From NCBI RefSeq assembly GCF_025913575.1, contig NZ_CP109785.1:2852001-2916000 (forward strand): a stretch of 64,000 bases of DNA, read 5' to 3'. Position 1 is the first letter of the stretch. Every line of letters starts with the position of its first letter. The position numbers were made by a program, and so were the translations under genes. Below are positions 43,061-50,508 of this stretch, in pieces. The stretch is from Halocatena marina. GTDB lineage: Archaea; Halobacteriota; Halobacteria; Halobacteriales; Haloarculaceae. The notes under the pieces are model-generated. The model was given only the letters and a program-made list of their open reading frames with translations. It did no database searches and had not been told where the DNA came from.

Positions 43061-43546
43061 GTGAGTGATTCTCCGAACATCGGGGGCGACCACTACTTTT
43101 CGGACTACAACGTGACACGCCCCGAGGACGTCACGGTTGCTGACGTCCCATCAGCGGACAATGAGGCGATACGGACTATCGACCTCGAAGCGCTTGACCA
43201 GCAGGAAACCATCGGCAAGTGGCAGGTCACTGGGTCAGCAGAACGGATCGAAGAGTTGTGGCCCACACTCGTTGCAGATGCAGAGGCAGGTCTCATCTGG
43301 GCAGTGAAAGCCATGACTGCGTTCGGGTATGAGGAACTCTCGATGTACGATGACTATCTCCTCACGGTCTACACACCCAACTATTTCGAGCGCCACGATG
43401 TCAACCGAGTCAGAACTCATCTCCGAAACGAACGCGACGTTACTCACGAACTGTACTACAAGCCTGATATCTATACCGCGAAGGGAATCGTGGCTGAGAC
43501 AGCCGAACAGTTTGGCCTCTCAGTTCCAGCGAGATACGTGGACTAG
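43061..43546 (+). CDS. DUF1917 (Bles03-like, putative phosphothreonine lyase domain) protein
   Basis: A 161-aa protein starting GTG 43061. GKWQVTGSAERIEELWPTLV followed by GLIWAVKAMTAFG corresponds to the GKWM...W...AKV(S/R)TA pattern of the DUF1917/Bles03 fold. YLLTVYTPNYFERHDVNRVR continues the domain, and the C-terminus HELYYKPDIYTAKGIVAE is conserved-looking. No biochemical role is established for the haloarchaeal members. The gene stands alone, 40 nt before a GNAT gene on the same strand. Confidence 0.6.
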   Translation: MSDSPNIGGDHYFSDYNVTRPEDVTVADVPSADNEAIRTIDLEALDQQETIGKWQVTGSAERIEELWPTLVADAEAGLIWAVKAMTAFGYEELSMYDDYLLTVYTPNYFERHDVNRVRTHLRNERDVTHELYYKPDIYTAKGIVAETAEQFGLSVPARYVD

Positions 43547-43587
43547 CGGTTCACTGGAGCTACTCTCCCACAAACACATCGACACGT

Positions 43588-44055
43588 ATGCCAACGGGTG
43601 AAATTCGGGAGGCTGTCGCAGCCGATGCTAGCGACCTCGTGACGGTCTATCAGAGCGCGTATCGCGAGAATCGTGACCGTGGGTTCTCTGCGAAGATGGA
43701 GTCCGTCAACGAACGTACTGTCGCAGAGTGGATCGACGAATACCGGGTGTACGTCGCCACTGTCGACGGTGACGTTATTGGAGGTGTTCGTCTCGAAGAG
43801 ACCGCGTCAGAGCGAGTGAAGCTCAGTCGTCTGGGCGTCCACGATCAGTGGAAAGGCAAAGGCGTCGGGAGTCGATTAATAGAGTATGCCGAGAACGCGA
43901 TGCGAGCGTCGGGATATGCTACTATCTGGCTGACGACACCGCAAGACCATCCGTATCTTCCCGAGGTGTATCGTCGGCGCGGATACGAGAAGACAGGGCT
44001 GTATCCGCTGGAATATCGCAGGTATGACGAAATCATCATGGAAAAACAACTCTGA
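43588..44055 (+). CDS. GNAT-family N-acetyltransferase
   Basis: A 155-aa acetyltransferase. VGIGSRLIEYAE-type motif A is seen as QWKGKGVGSRLIEYAENAMR (the acetyl-CoA pyrophosphate loop, residues about 88-108), preceded by strand 4 VKLSRLGVHD. The C-terminus VYRRRGYEKTGLYPLEYRRY is the typical last strand pair. The acyl acceptor is unknown; small-molecule or protein N-termini are possible. It follows the DUF1917-like gene by about 40 nt. Confidence 0.85.
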   Translation: MPTGEIREAVAADASDLVTVYQSAYRENRDRGFSAKMESVNERTVAEWIDEYRVYVATVDGDVIGGVRLEETASERVKLSRLGVHDQWKGKGVGSRLIEYAENAMRASGYATIWLTTPQDHPYLPEVYRRRGYEKTGLYPLEYRRYDEIIMEKQL

Positions 44056-44177
44056 GATGGCTACCGTACTACTATCAGTCGGTCACCGATACCCATCGTT
44101 TCATATTAGATGTGGTCCGGAAGGGAGCAACAGAGCCAACGAAATCACCAACCAAACAGAAGGCTGACTAGCTCTGG

Positions 44178-44939
44178 TTATCTTGGTTTTAAATATCGAA
44201 CACAGATAAACAGTGGCGGGCCGTCACGGAGTACGGTCGCAAACTTGGGAGTGGCCTCGCTGAAAGCGTCAGTCACTACCGGTTCGACAACTTGCTCGAC
44301 GACAAACCCGTTATTGAGCGCTGGATCGAACATCCCCGCAAGCGGTCGTCGATAGAACGGGACGACACATTCGCTGTCTTCGTCGCCCCAGTCCCGGTCC
44401 ACCTGTTCGATTTCTGGATAGGAGGCCTCCTCGGCAAGGATCTGCTCCCGGACAGGATATTCCGCTTCTATGTAGTCCCGTACAGGATGACTGGTCGACA
44501 CCACGACCTGCCCACCGGGCATGAGAATGCGATTGAAGCCAGCGAATACGGCCTCCCACGCTTCGATGTGTTCGAGTGCGAGCTGACAGAGCACGAGATC
44601 AAACGCGTCGTCCTCGAGACACGGAAGCCCATCAGTGAGATCGGCTTGATTCACCTCCACCCGATCATCATCGGCGAATCGCTCCTGTGCGTGGCTGAGC
44701 ATTTCGGGGCTGGCATCAACACCGACTGCGGTCGCTCCACACTCGACAATCCGCTCGGTGTAGAAACCGTTCCCACAGGCTGCATCAAGCACGTGGATGC
44801 CGTCAAGGGATGGAAGCAACGATTGAACAGCCGGCCACTCGTACTGTTCTCGGACAGCACTGGTGGTGATATCATCGTAGCTCGTCGCGAGTTGATCGTA
44901 CACGGCTTGGGAAATTGGGGACTCCTCGTCTGATGACAC
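44178..44939 (-). CDS. SAM-dependent class I methyltransferase
   Basis: A 253-aa methyltransferase. IHVLDAACGNGFYTERIVEC is motif I (SAM binding), ATAVGVDASPEMLSHAQERF motif II, and FDLVLCQLALEHIEAWEAVF motif IV, followed by MPGGQVVVSTSHPV. This layout fits the UbiE/Methyltransf_11 group acting on small molecules. A DNA target is unlikely because no target recognition domain is present. It stands alone and convergent with the GNAT gene. Confidence 0.85.
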   Translation of the reverse strand: MSSDEESPISQAVYDQLATSYDDITTSAVREQYEWPAVQSLLPSLDGIHVLDAACGNGFYTERIVECGATAVGVDASPEMLSHAQERFADDDRVEVNQADLTDGLPCLEDDAFDLVLCQLALEHIEAWEAVFAGFNRILMPGGQVVVSTSHPVRDYIEAEYPVREQILAEEASYPEIEQVDRDWGDEDSECVVPFYRRPLAGMFDPALNNGFVVEQVVEPVVTDAFSEATPKFATVLRDGPPLFICVRYLKPR

Positions 44940-45194
44940 AGTGGTCTTCGGTACTAATGGACTATTGATATACTTTCTCTCGGTGGCTTTGGTCGTGATT
45001 CAATATAGTGTTGATATGTCTATCGAACGAAGCCGATGATTCTGAGGGAACACAATCTCAGAGACTGTTTCAAACCTCGATGGTAATGCACTGGTGGTAG
45101 GTATGCACTGTGGGGGTCGCAGCTCGATTGTTCTCCAACGATTCATTCCGTCGAACCTCTATGTTACCCGGTTGTCTCTAGTCAGGTGGCCAGC

Positions 45195-46037
45195 ATGAGT
45201 GATCCAGCGCCCACACTCCGCCGACATCTCGACCGCTATCTTGATACGATCGACCCAGCGACACTCCCAGATATCGTTGGGGTCTGTCTCACGGGCAGCC
45301 TCGCCACTGAGTTCGCCGACGAATACTCAGATATTGATCTCATGGTCGTCGTAGACAACGACGGCACCGACGCCAATCTCGCCGATATTGGGAAAGAGCT
45401 GATCCCCGACGAAGCGACAGCCGTCCAGTGGCGGGAATCGGTGAGGCGGTACTCCTTCGACTGGAAGGCCCACCATTTCGATGTGGACGTCGTCCGTTAC
45501 GAGGACCTCCGAGGATCGGACTGGGATCTCGAAACGCGATGGGAGTACGACAACGCCGAGGTGCTGGTTGATCCGACGGGACGGGTGACCGCCCGGCTCT
45601 GTCACGAAGTGCCGTTCAGCGATGGGGAGCTGGCCAAGTTGATAGAGCAGTATGCCGACACCATGCTCTTTGATGCACAGTGGAAGGTCCAAAAGGCCTG
45701 CCTCAGAGGATCGTTCCACGCGGCTCACCGAGCTGCAACCCAGGCAACCGACGCAGCGCTTACACTCTTGTACCTTCGAGAACACGAGTTCGTCCCGTAT
45801 GACAAGTGGGTGATCACGGGACTCGAGACGTTGGCCCAGACCGACAAGGAGACACGGACTCTCGTCTGGGACGCAACGTGCATCCGGGAACGGACCCCTG
45901 ATGATGTTCATCGGCGGGTTCAGGCACTTCAGTCACTGTGGAAGCGAATTGCAATCTCTCTTCGTGAAATGGACTGCATCGATGTCGAATCCCTCTCCTG
46001 GGAAGCCCCGCCTGTGGACCTCTGTTTCGTCGATTGA
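45195..46037 (+). CDS. Nucleotidyltransferase-domain protein
   Basis: A 280-aa protein; ATG 45195 is preferred to GTG 45186. VCLTGSLATEFADEYSDIDL supplies the GS...DxD active site of the polymerase-beta nucleotidyltransferase fold, and FDVDVVRYEDL a third acidic residue. The C-terminal half is helical (AHRAATQATDAALTLLYLRE), like aminoglycoside adenylyltransferases and related enzymes. The substrate is unknown; a phosphotransferase of the antibiotic-kinase fold follows 180 nt downstream on the same strand, so the two may serve small-molecule modification. Confidence 0.75.
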   Translation: MSDPAPTLRRHLDRYLDTIDPATLPDIVGVCLTGSLATEFADEYSDIDLMVVVDNDGTDANLADIGKELIPDEATAVQWRESVRRYSFDWKAHHFDVDVVRYEDLRGSDWDLETRWEYDNAEVLVDPTGRVTARLCHEVPFSDGELAKLIEQYADTMLFDAQWKVQKACLRGSFHAAHRAATQATDAALTLLYLREHEFVPYDKWVITGLETLAQTDKETRTLVWDATCIRERTPDDVHRRVQALQSLWKRIAISLREMDCIDVESLSWEAPPVDLCFVD

Positions 46038-46218
46038 AAGGCGGGGCACGGCAATGGGAGGTGCGAGTGTCCACAAGCTCGGAAGATGGTTTGATGCGTG
46101 CTTTTCTGTCAGCGTAGAGCTTGCTGACGCAGCTTCAGAAGCCCTGACGTAGGCGCTCACGACAAAACTGTGTTGACTCAAATAGCATTTATGTGCTTCA
46201 TAGCCAAGCCTTGTATAT

Positions 46219-47154
46219 ATGGACAGAACGATTGAGCACATTGCCCAACAAGAACTAGGAGGACCCTCGGTAGAGATCGGACGCCCCCCTGAGGGACTCC
46301 ACGAGACATACACGCTCACCTACGACGACACAGGATACATTGTTCAGTTTCTTGGTGACCGCGACGAGCACGACGACTCGCTCGCACGTGGACTGAGTTG
46401 TTATCGGCTTCTGGCCGACAGCGGCGTGCCAGTTCCGACGCCAGTAACCGAGACGGTTCACGAACTCGATGGTCGTCGATACACCGTTGTCGAACGACTT
46501 ACAGGGACGACCGGCAAGCTGGATATTTCACCACAGAGAGTCCACAACGCGGGGCAAAGACTCGCACAGATTCACAACAGTCTCGACTTCGACCAGCCCG
46601 GAACCCTCAGCTTCGACGGACTCGATTCGGTTGTCGAACCGTTCTGCGAAGGAGACTGGTGCGACCGAATCGAACGGCAGATGCGCGCGAAGATAACCAT
46701 CCTCCTAGATGCTGGGCTCACTCCCGCGAGGGATGCCATTGCACAGAGACTCGACGGTATACTTTCGGTGATTCCTGCGACGTTCACGCCGGTACTCTGT
46801 CATGGCGATTTTTCACCGGACAATGTCCTCTTCCGTGGCGAAAATGTTGTTGGCGTGCTTGATTTCGACCGGTCGTATGTCGGCCACGCTTTATGGGATC
46901 TCACAGTCAGTGCAACGGCATTTTGGATGCATGACCCTGGTGGGAAGTGGACGGTTCGAGATGATTTCTATGACGGATACTGTTCAAGGCGCTCAATTAC
47001 TGACCGGTTCGAGCGCATAGAACCGCTCTATCGAGTTGCAACCCTCGCACGAGGTGTTGCAGGTCTGATCAACAGTCGGGGACTTTCGGAGTACGAACGG
47101 GAGTTCTATACCGATGCCATCATCGAGGCAGCTGACCGCGCCGAGCCTGTATGA
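46219..47154 (+). CDS. APH/choline-kinase-type phosphotransferase
   Basis: A 311-aa kinase-fold protein. YTVVERLTGTTGKLD is the hinge-like region after the ATP-binding lobe; VLCHGDFSPDNVLFRGENVV holds the Brenner motif (HGD...N) and VGVLDFDRSYVGHALWDL the metal-binding Asp. These are the marks of aminoglycoside, homoserine or fructosamine kinases. The real substrate cannot be read from the sequence. A TATATATGG start region suggests a short leader. Confidence 0.8.
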   Translation: MDRTIEHIAQQELGGPSVEIGRPPEGLHETYTLTYDDTGYIVQFLGDRDEHDDSLARGLSCYRLLADSGVPVPTPVTETVHELDGRRYTVVERLTGTTGKLDISPQRVHNAGQRLAQIHNSLDFDQPGTLSFDGLDSVVEPFCEGDWCDRIERQMRAKITILLDAGLTPARDAIAQRLDGILSVIPATFTPVLCHGDFSPDNVLFRGENVVGVLDFDRSYVGHALWDLTVSATAFWMHDPGGKWTVRDDFYDGYCSRRSITDRFERIEPLYRVATLARGVAGLINSRGLSEYEREFYTDAIIEAADRAEPV

Positions 47155-47279
47155 CTGCTCTTTTACCCTCATAGACACTCTTGACGGAGAGACGCTCTGC
47201 TTCCATGAGCTGCGTCACTCGACAGTACTTTGAAAGAGATCGCTCTCATGAGAGAGATATTGTCACCGGCACTTCCTAG

Positions 47280-47771
47280 TTAGGGCTCGAGCAGGCTGGT
47301 ATCGACGGGGACGCGCGTCAAGCCAAGCGTCGAGAAGTCACTATCAAACGCGAAGACGTATTCCGTGTCATACTCCCCAGCGAGCACCGCGGTGAGGTGA
47401 TTGACGAGCGTGATCGTCTGATCGTCATACTGGTCGAACGCAGTGCGTGCCTCCGTAAATGTCGAGGCATCGACTCGAATCACGTTGATACTGTCGGCGG
47501 TGAGGATCTCTCCGAGTGCTTGTGAGGCGGTCTGATGGTCGACCTTGTAGAGTAATAGTGTCGTCAGCTCCGCGAGGACGAATCGGGTCGTGTACAGCGG
47601 TTCGTACGCGAGCTCGCCGGACTGAATGGCCTGAAACACCGTGCGCGTGCGCTCGTGGTGTTTGTCGCGGTCATTGTAATAAGCGAAGAAGGCGCCTGTG
47701 TCGATGAACAGCGGATCGGCGTGAGTTTCGACGGCAGCGTCGGAGGTGGCCCGTGCGTCTGTCCTACTCAT
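47280..47771 (-). CDS. PIN-domain (VapC-like) nuclease
   Basis: A 163-aa protein starting at ATG 47771, inside the last codons of the wHTH gene (8-nt overlap). LFIDTGAFFAYYNDRDKHHE gives the first Asp, TTRFVLAELTTLLLYKVDHQ the Glu, and NHLTAVLAGEYDTEYVFAFD with DSDFSTLGL the later acids. This fits VapC-type RNases, which cut tRNA or rRNA. The partner encoded upstream is a wHTH protein, not the usual AbrB- or RHH-type VapB. The longer frame up to 47921 is rejected because it is antisense to the partner gene. Confidence 0.75.
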   Translation of the reverse strand: MSRTDARATSDAAVETHADPLFIDTGAFFAYYNDRDKHHERTRTVFQAIQSGELAYEPLYTTRFVLAELTTLLLYKVDHQTASQALGEILTADSINVIRVDASTFTEARTAFDQYDDQTITLVNHLTAVLAGEYDTEYVFAFDSDFSTLGLTRVPVDTSLLEP

Positions 47772-48120
47772 TCGAAAGTGCGTCAGCGAGATATTCGTCG
47801 GCCTTTGCGGCGTCTGTCGGTGTCTCCGAACTGCCAGGGGTAGCGCTCCAGAACGCATCGTCGGGATTAATGCCAGCAGTCGTACGATCGTCGTCAAGCC
47901 ACCACACGACCGACCGCCCACCGACTTTCTTACGTTCGACCCGTCCGTCCTCGTGCAAAGCCGTCAGGTGTTCCCACGCGGCCTTCCGTGTCACGCCAAG
48001 CTCCTCGCCCACCTCGGTGGCGGTCGCTGGCTCCGGTGCGACCGTTCGAACGGCATCAAGGACCTGTTCGTCGGTCACCGAGCCGGTGAACTGACCCTTG
48101 TCGTTTCGATCACGCTCCAT
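47764..48120 (-). CDS. Winged-helix partner of the PIN nuclease
   Basis: A 118-aa protein: MERDRNDKGQFTGSVTDEQV, then TATEVGEELGVTRKAAWEHL and TALHEDGRVERKKVGGRSVVWW, a clear wHTH with wing. The remaining 45 residues are acidic and could bind and inhibit the nuclease. This small MarR/ArsR-like protein paired with a PIN protein is recurrent in haloarchaea. It probably represses its own operon. Its stop lies within the PIN gene, implying coupled expression. Confidence 0.7.
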   Translation of the reverse strand: MERDRNDKGQFTGSVTDEQVLDAVRTVAPEPATATEVGEELGVTRKAAWEHLTALHEDGRVERKKVGGRSVVWWLDDDRTTAGINPDDAFWSATPGSSETPTDAAKADEYLADALSNE

Positions 48121-48183
48121 ATTTTCCGTTGGTACGCCCCCGTCTTAACCCTGTTCCCTTGAAGTACATGGAGAAGACTTATT

Positions 48184-48207
48184 ACCAAGTACTACGTAGT
48201 ACGTGGT
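48184..48207. promoter_or_regulatory. Operator-like palindrome in the divergent promoter region
   Basis: A perfect 14-bp palindrome GTACTACGTAGTAC is extended on both sides by ACCAA and GTGGT to a 24-bp dyad with one mismatch pair. It lies about 65 nt from the wHTH start at 48120 and 95 nt from the ATG at 48300, between divergent genes. A good candidate site for the wHTH protein or a regulator of the small integrative element. Confidence 0.5.
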
Positions 48208-48253
48208 AGAGACAGACGGCGTCCTCGGGCGTGATTCAGTAAGGAATCGCGCC

Positions 48254-48299
48254 GGGTGGTTGCAACACCCGACGCTGGCTGTTTCAGTGGTGAAACAGC
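48254..48299 (+). promoter_or_regulatory. Two leader hairpins abutting a start codon
   Basis: Stem GGGTG/CACCC (48254-48270, 7-nt loop) is followed by a perfect 9-bp stem GCTGTTTCA/TGAAACAGC with a GTGG loop (48278-48299). The second hairpin ends at the base directly before ATG 48300. Most haloarchaeal mRNAs are leaderless, so such a structured leader suggests translational control of the small zinc-protein operon. Confidence 0.5.
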
Positions 48300-48545
48300 A
48301 TGACAGCAAATGCGACCCAGCGACGTAACACTGACGAACAGAGCGACGACCATGATTCTCCAAACCGAGCAGACTGCATCGTGTGCTCGGAGTATAAACT
48401 CCAGAGCGACTACTCGCTGTATGTCCGGCGATGGGATGGCAAATACGTCGCAAAGGCGGACATCTGTGAGGACTGTGTCACCGACGAAAGCGCCGCATGG
48501 CGGTACAACCAAGTGGCGGACCAAAACAGAGAGAGTGACCGATGA
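48300..48545 (+). CDS. Small zinc-knuckle protein
   Basis: An 81-aa protein with a four-cysteine zinc site: DCIVCSEYK and ADICEDCVTDES. The 20-residue N-terminus is disordered. Such tiny zinc fingers are typical of haloarchaeal plasmids, proviruses and integrative elements and are usually thought to bind nucleic acid or protein. It overlaps the next gene by ATGA and has two hairpins in its leader. Confidence 0.6.
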   Translation: MTANATQRRNTDEQSDDHDSPNRADCIVCSEYKLQSDYSLYVRRWDGKYVAKADICEDCVTDESAAWRYNQVADQNRESDR

Positions 48546-48727
48546 GCGCAGACAACCCGGGATCAGCGACGAAGTTTAACCTGTTCGAAGGCTCTGGTGG
48601 CAGACTCTTCCTGTACATCCACACCGGTACGACGGCAATCACGCTCGAACTCGATCGTGAAGACAGTGATCGCGATCGCCTCTTGAAGCGACTGGGCGAA
48701 CCACCAACTCCCATCAGAGGAGACTAA
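48542..48727 (+). CDS. Small hypothetical protein of an integrative element
   Basis: A 61-aa protein: KFNLFEGSGGRLFLYIHTGT then TAITLELDREDSDRDRLLKR. A beta-hairpin followed by a short helix is likely. It overlaps the zinc-knuckle gene by ATGA. Not recognised; real because of tight coupling and coding-like composition. Confidence 0.5.
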   Translation: MSADNPGSATKFNLFEGSGGRLFLYIHTGTTAITLELDREDSDRDRLLKRLGEPPTPIRGD

Positions 48728-48769
48728 TCGAGCGGTCGGAGCACAAGCATTATATTTTACATTCGATAA

Positions 48770-49549
48770 TTACGGGTTAAGGACTCTATCCGCCTGCTCG
48801 CGATAGCTATCGAAGAGATCGATAGCCCACGCGACCGCTTGACTGGAGTCATTGTAGAGCGTTCCCATTAGTTCACCTCCATTTCGATACACTCCGATCC
48901 AGACCTCAGCCTCGTCGACGATAATCAAGCCATACGCTGGGACCGTCTCAGCGGGCCAAATCGAGCAGTTATGCGCGGAAATCGCTTCACGCAACTCAGT
49001 TGAATAGAAATTGTTCAGACCCTGGATCATCTCCATCTCTAGAATGAGTTCGACTTCAGTTTCATAATTGAATATATGCCGAGTGAATAGCTGGACATAT
49101 CGATCCCTCACTTCTGGCGAGATCCCGCGAATGCGATCAGCACTCTCCATCGAGTCCTCGACTGGATCGAATGCGACGTCCCGCATCGAACTCGGGTACG
49201 TCTTTGCCTCAACCCCCCGCATCATCTCACATCCAATCGCAGCGTCTCCCGGAAGATTGGCGAGCACCTCTGAAGCATCTATAACCTCCGATATCCGGCG
49301 ATTATGCTGACACTGCAACCATGCGACCTGCCGACCATATTGTGTCAATCGGTAGGCGTTTTTCTCCTGAACGACGAGTCCTTGCTCGTCGAATGTCTCG
49401 AGCACTCGTCTAATTGTTCGTTGAGATGGATCGAGAAGGAGAGCTAGTTCATGGACGGTTAATTCATCTGAAAGTAGTTGGGTAATCACATCGCCGTATT
49501 TGTGTAGTAATCGGAGTACCTCGTCCGCGTCTGCCTCCGTAGTAGGCAT
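48770..49549 (-). CDS. FilR1-type wHTH transcriptional regulator
   Basis: A 259-aa protein. Residues 10-75 form the wHTH (YGDVITQLLSDELTVHELAL; PSQRTIRRVLETFDEQGLVV; NAYRLTQYGRQVA). The rest resembles the FilR1 middle domain (DUF1724) of methanogen and haloarchaeal regulators: ESADRIRGISPEVRDRYVQL and AYGLIIVDEAEVWIGVYRNG. It acts as a DNA-binding regulator; the ligand is unknown. The following spacer contains a perfect palindrome (49668-49685) about 120 nt upstream of its start. Confidence 0.75.
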   Translation of the reverse strand: MPTTEADADEVLRLLHKYGDVITQLLSDELTVHELALLLDPSQRTIRRVLETFDEQGLVVQEKNAYRLTQYGRQVAWLQCQHNRRISEVIDASEVLANLPGDAAIGCEMMRGVEAKTYPSSMRDVAFDPVEDSMESADRIRGISPEVRDRYVQLFTRHIFNYETEVELILEMEMIQGLNNFYSTELREAISAHNCSIWPAETVPAYGLIIVDEAEVWIGVYRNGGELMGTLYNDSSQAVAWAIDLFDSYREQADRVLNP

Positions 49550-49667
49550 AAATTATTTTTCTATATAGAGAATATATGTTTTGTAGCAGTAAGTGTAAAT
49601 TGATTATATTTTTATGTTCACTTTAAATCCAATAGACTTATTACATTCTATTGGCACGGATGACGAC

Positions 49668-49685
49668 TTCGACAAATTTGTCGAA
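49668..49685. promoter_or_regulatory. Perfect 18-bp palindrome in a 357-bp spacer
   Basis: TTCGACAAATTTGTCGAA is fully self-complementary. It is placed between the divergent FilR1-like gene and the small zinc-protein operon, so it may be the operator of either. The rest of the spacer (49550-49906) is AT-rich, with a TATA-like AGATTATAGTT near 49870, about 30 nt before ATG 49907. No gene is seen in the spacer. Confidence 0.45.
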
Positions 49686-49906
49686 ATCAGCGGCTAGAAC
49701 CGCTCTTCCCCCCCAATAAACCTATTATCGTTCAGATATAGCTATAGACATGCAACGTATGAATGAACGAGATCTAACCCTACTACAACATAAATGGCCT
49801 TGGATGCATGGTTGGAGCATTATACGTGACCTCTCTGATTCGACAGAGATTCGTTTTACGATAACTACAGATTATAGTTAACGAAAAAGTGCCGCGCAGG
49901 CGCGTC

Positions 49907-50185
49907 ATGTTGGAGCAGGGCACGTCCGCACGGCTGACCTCGGAAATAGAGGCCACTATGACCTATACCACTCAGACAGATAGCAGCACCGACTACAACC
50001 GAGCGACCACCCTGTGTGTCGGCTGTGGCGAGGAATGCCGCGAGGCACTCATCGTCCGATTCTCACGTCCTCTAGATGGCGCGCAGATCGCTAGGGGCAG
50101 TGTCTGCGAGGACTGTGCTCCTCGGATGCTTCGACGGGCACAAGATGGGACGGAAGCCGTTCCTGCAGAGGTGCGATGGCCATGA
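49907..50185 (+). CDS. Small zinc-ribbon protein
   Basis: A 92-aa protein from ATG 49907; ATG 49958 (MTYTTQTDSS) is a possible later start giving 75 aa. TLCVGCGEECREALIVRF and GSVCEDCAPRMLRR provide two CxxC pairs for one zinc. Similar in build to the zinc-knuckle protein at 48300. Its TGA overlaps the ATG of a 52-aa gene. Confidence 0.55.
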   Translation: MLEQGTSARLTSEIEATMTYTTQTDSSTDYNRATTLCVGCGEECREALIVRFSRPLDGAQIARGSVCEDCAPRMLRRAQDGTEAVPAEVRWP

Positions 50186-50340
50186 CTCTGACCACCCTCA
50201 TAAGGTTTTTCTCAACCGGAATAGACCGACGTGACGATCCAAATCACGGACAAAACAGTTACGAGGGCGGACACATCCTGTCGGTGCAGGAGCAGGGCGG
50301 TGAGGAGTTCGGTCATGTTTGGCTGGAGGACGACCGATGA
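50182..50340 (+). CDS. Tiny coupled gene (52 aa)
   Basis: Short frame from ATG 50182, overlapping the zinc-ribbon stop by ATGA and the next ATG (50337) again by ATGA. The C-terminal half (YEGGHILSVQEQGGEEFGHV) is protein-like. The double overlap is strong evidence that it is translated. Function unknown. Confidence 0.45.
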   Translation: MTLTTLIRFFSTGIDRRDDPNHGQNSYEGGHILSVQEQGGEEFGHVWLEDDR

Positions 50341-50507
50341 GTCTGTTGATTCACATCGAGACCGATCTCCGCTCATCACTTCTCAAGCATCGCGAGGCCT
50401 TCGAAACGCTGGCCGAACACGACGATGGTGAGATTGCGGAACTGCTCGGAGAATTTCCGCTCGAATTGATCGACGAACTACCAGATAGGGAGGATGACGA
50501 TGAGTAA
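50337..50507 (+). CDS. Small acidic helical protein
   Basis: A 56-aa protein starting ATG 50337: MSLLIHIETDLRSSLLKHRE then DGEIAELLGEFPLELIDELP. Almost entirely helical and acidic. It ends 1 nt before the convergent integrase gene stop. Typical of accessory genes flanking haloarchaeal integrases; function unknown. Confidence 0.5.
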   Translation: MSLLIHIETDLRSSLLKHREAFETLAEHDDGEIAELLGEFPLELIDELPDREDDDE

Positions 50508-50508
50508 G

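Noticed and set aside
44178..44939. DNA methyltransferase role for the class I methyltransferase
   Set aside because: It lacks the DNA-MTase catalytic motif (N/DPPY) and a target recognition domain and lies outside the island.
47771..47921. N-terminal extension of the PIN nuclease frame
   Set aside because: The extra 50 codons overlap the wHTH partner gene in another frame and do not resemble a PIN N-terminus; ATG 47771 gives a normal VapC length.
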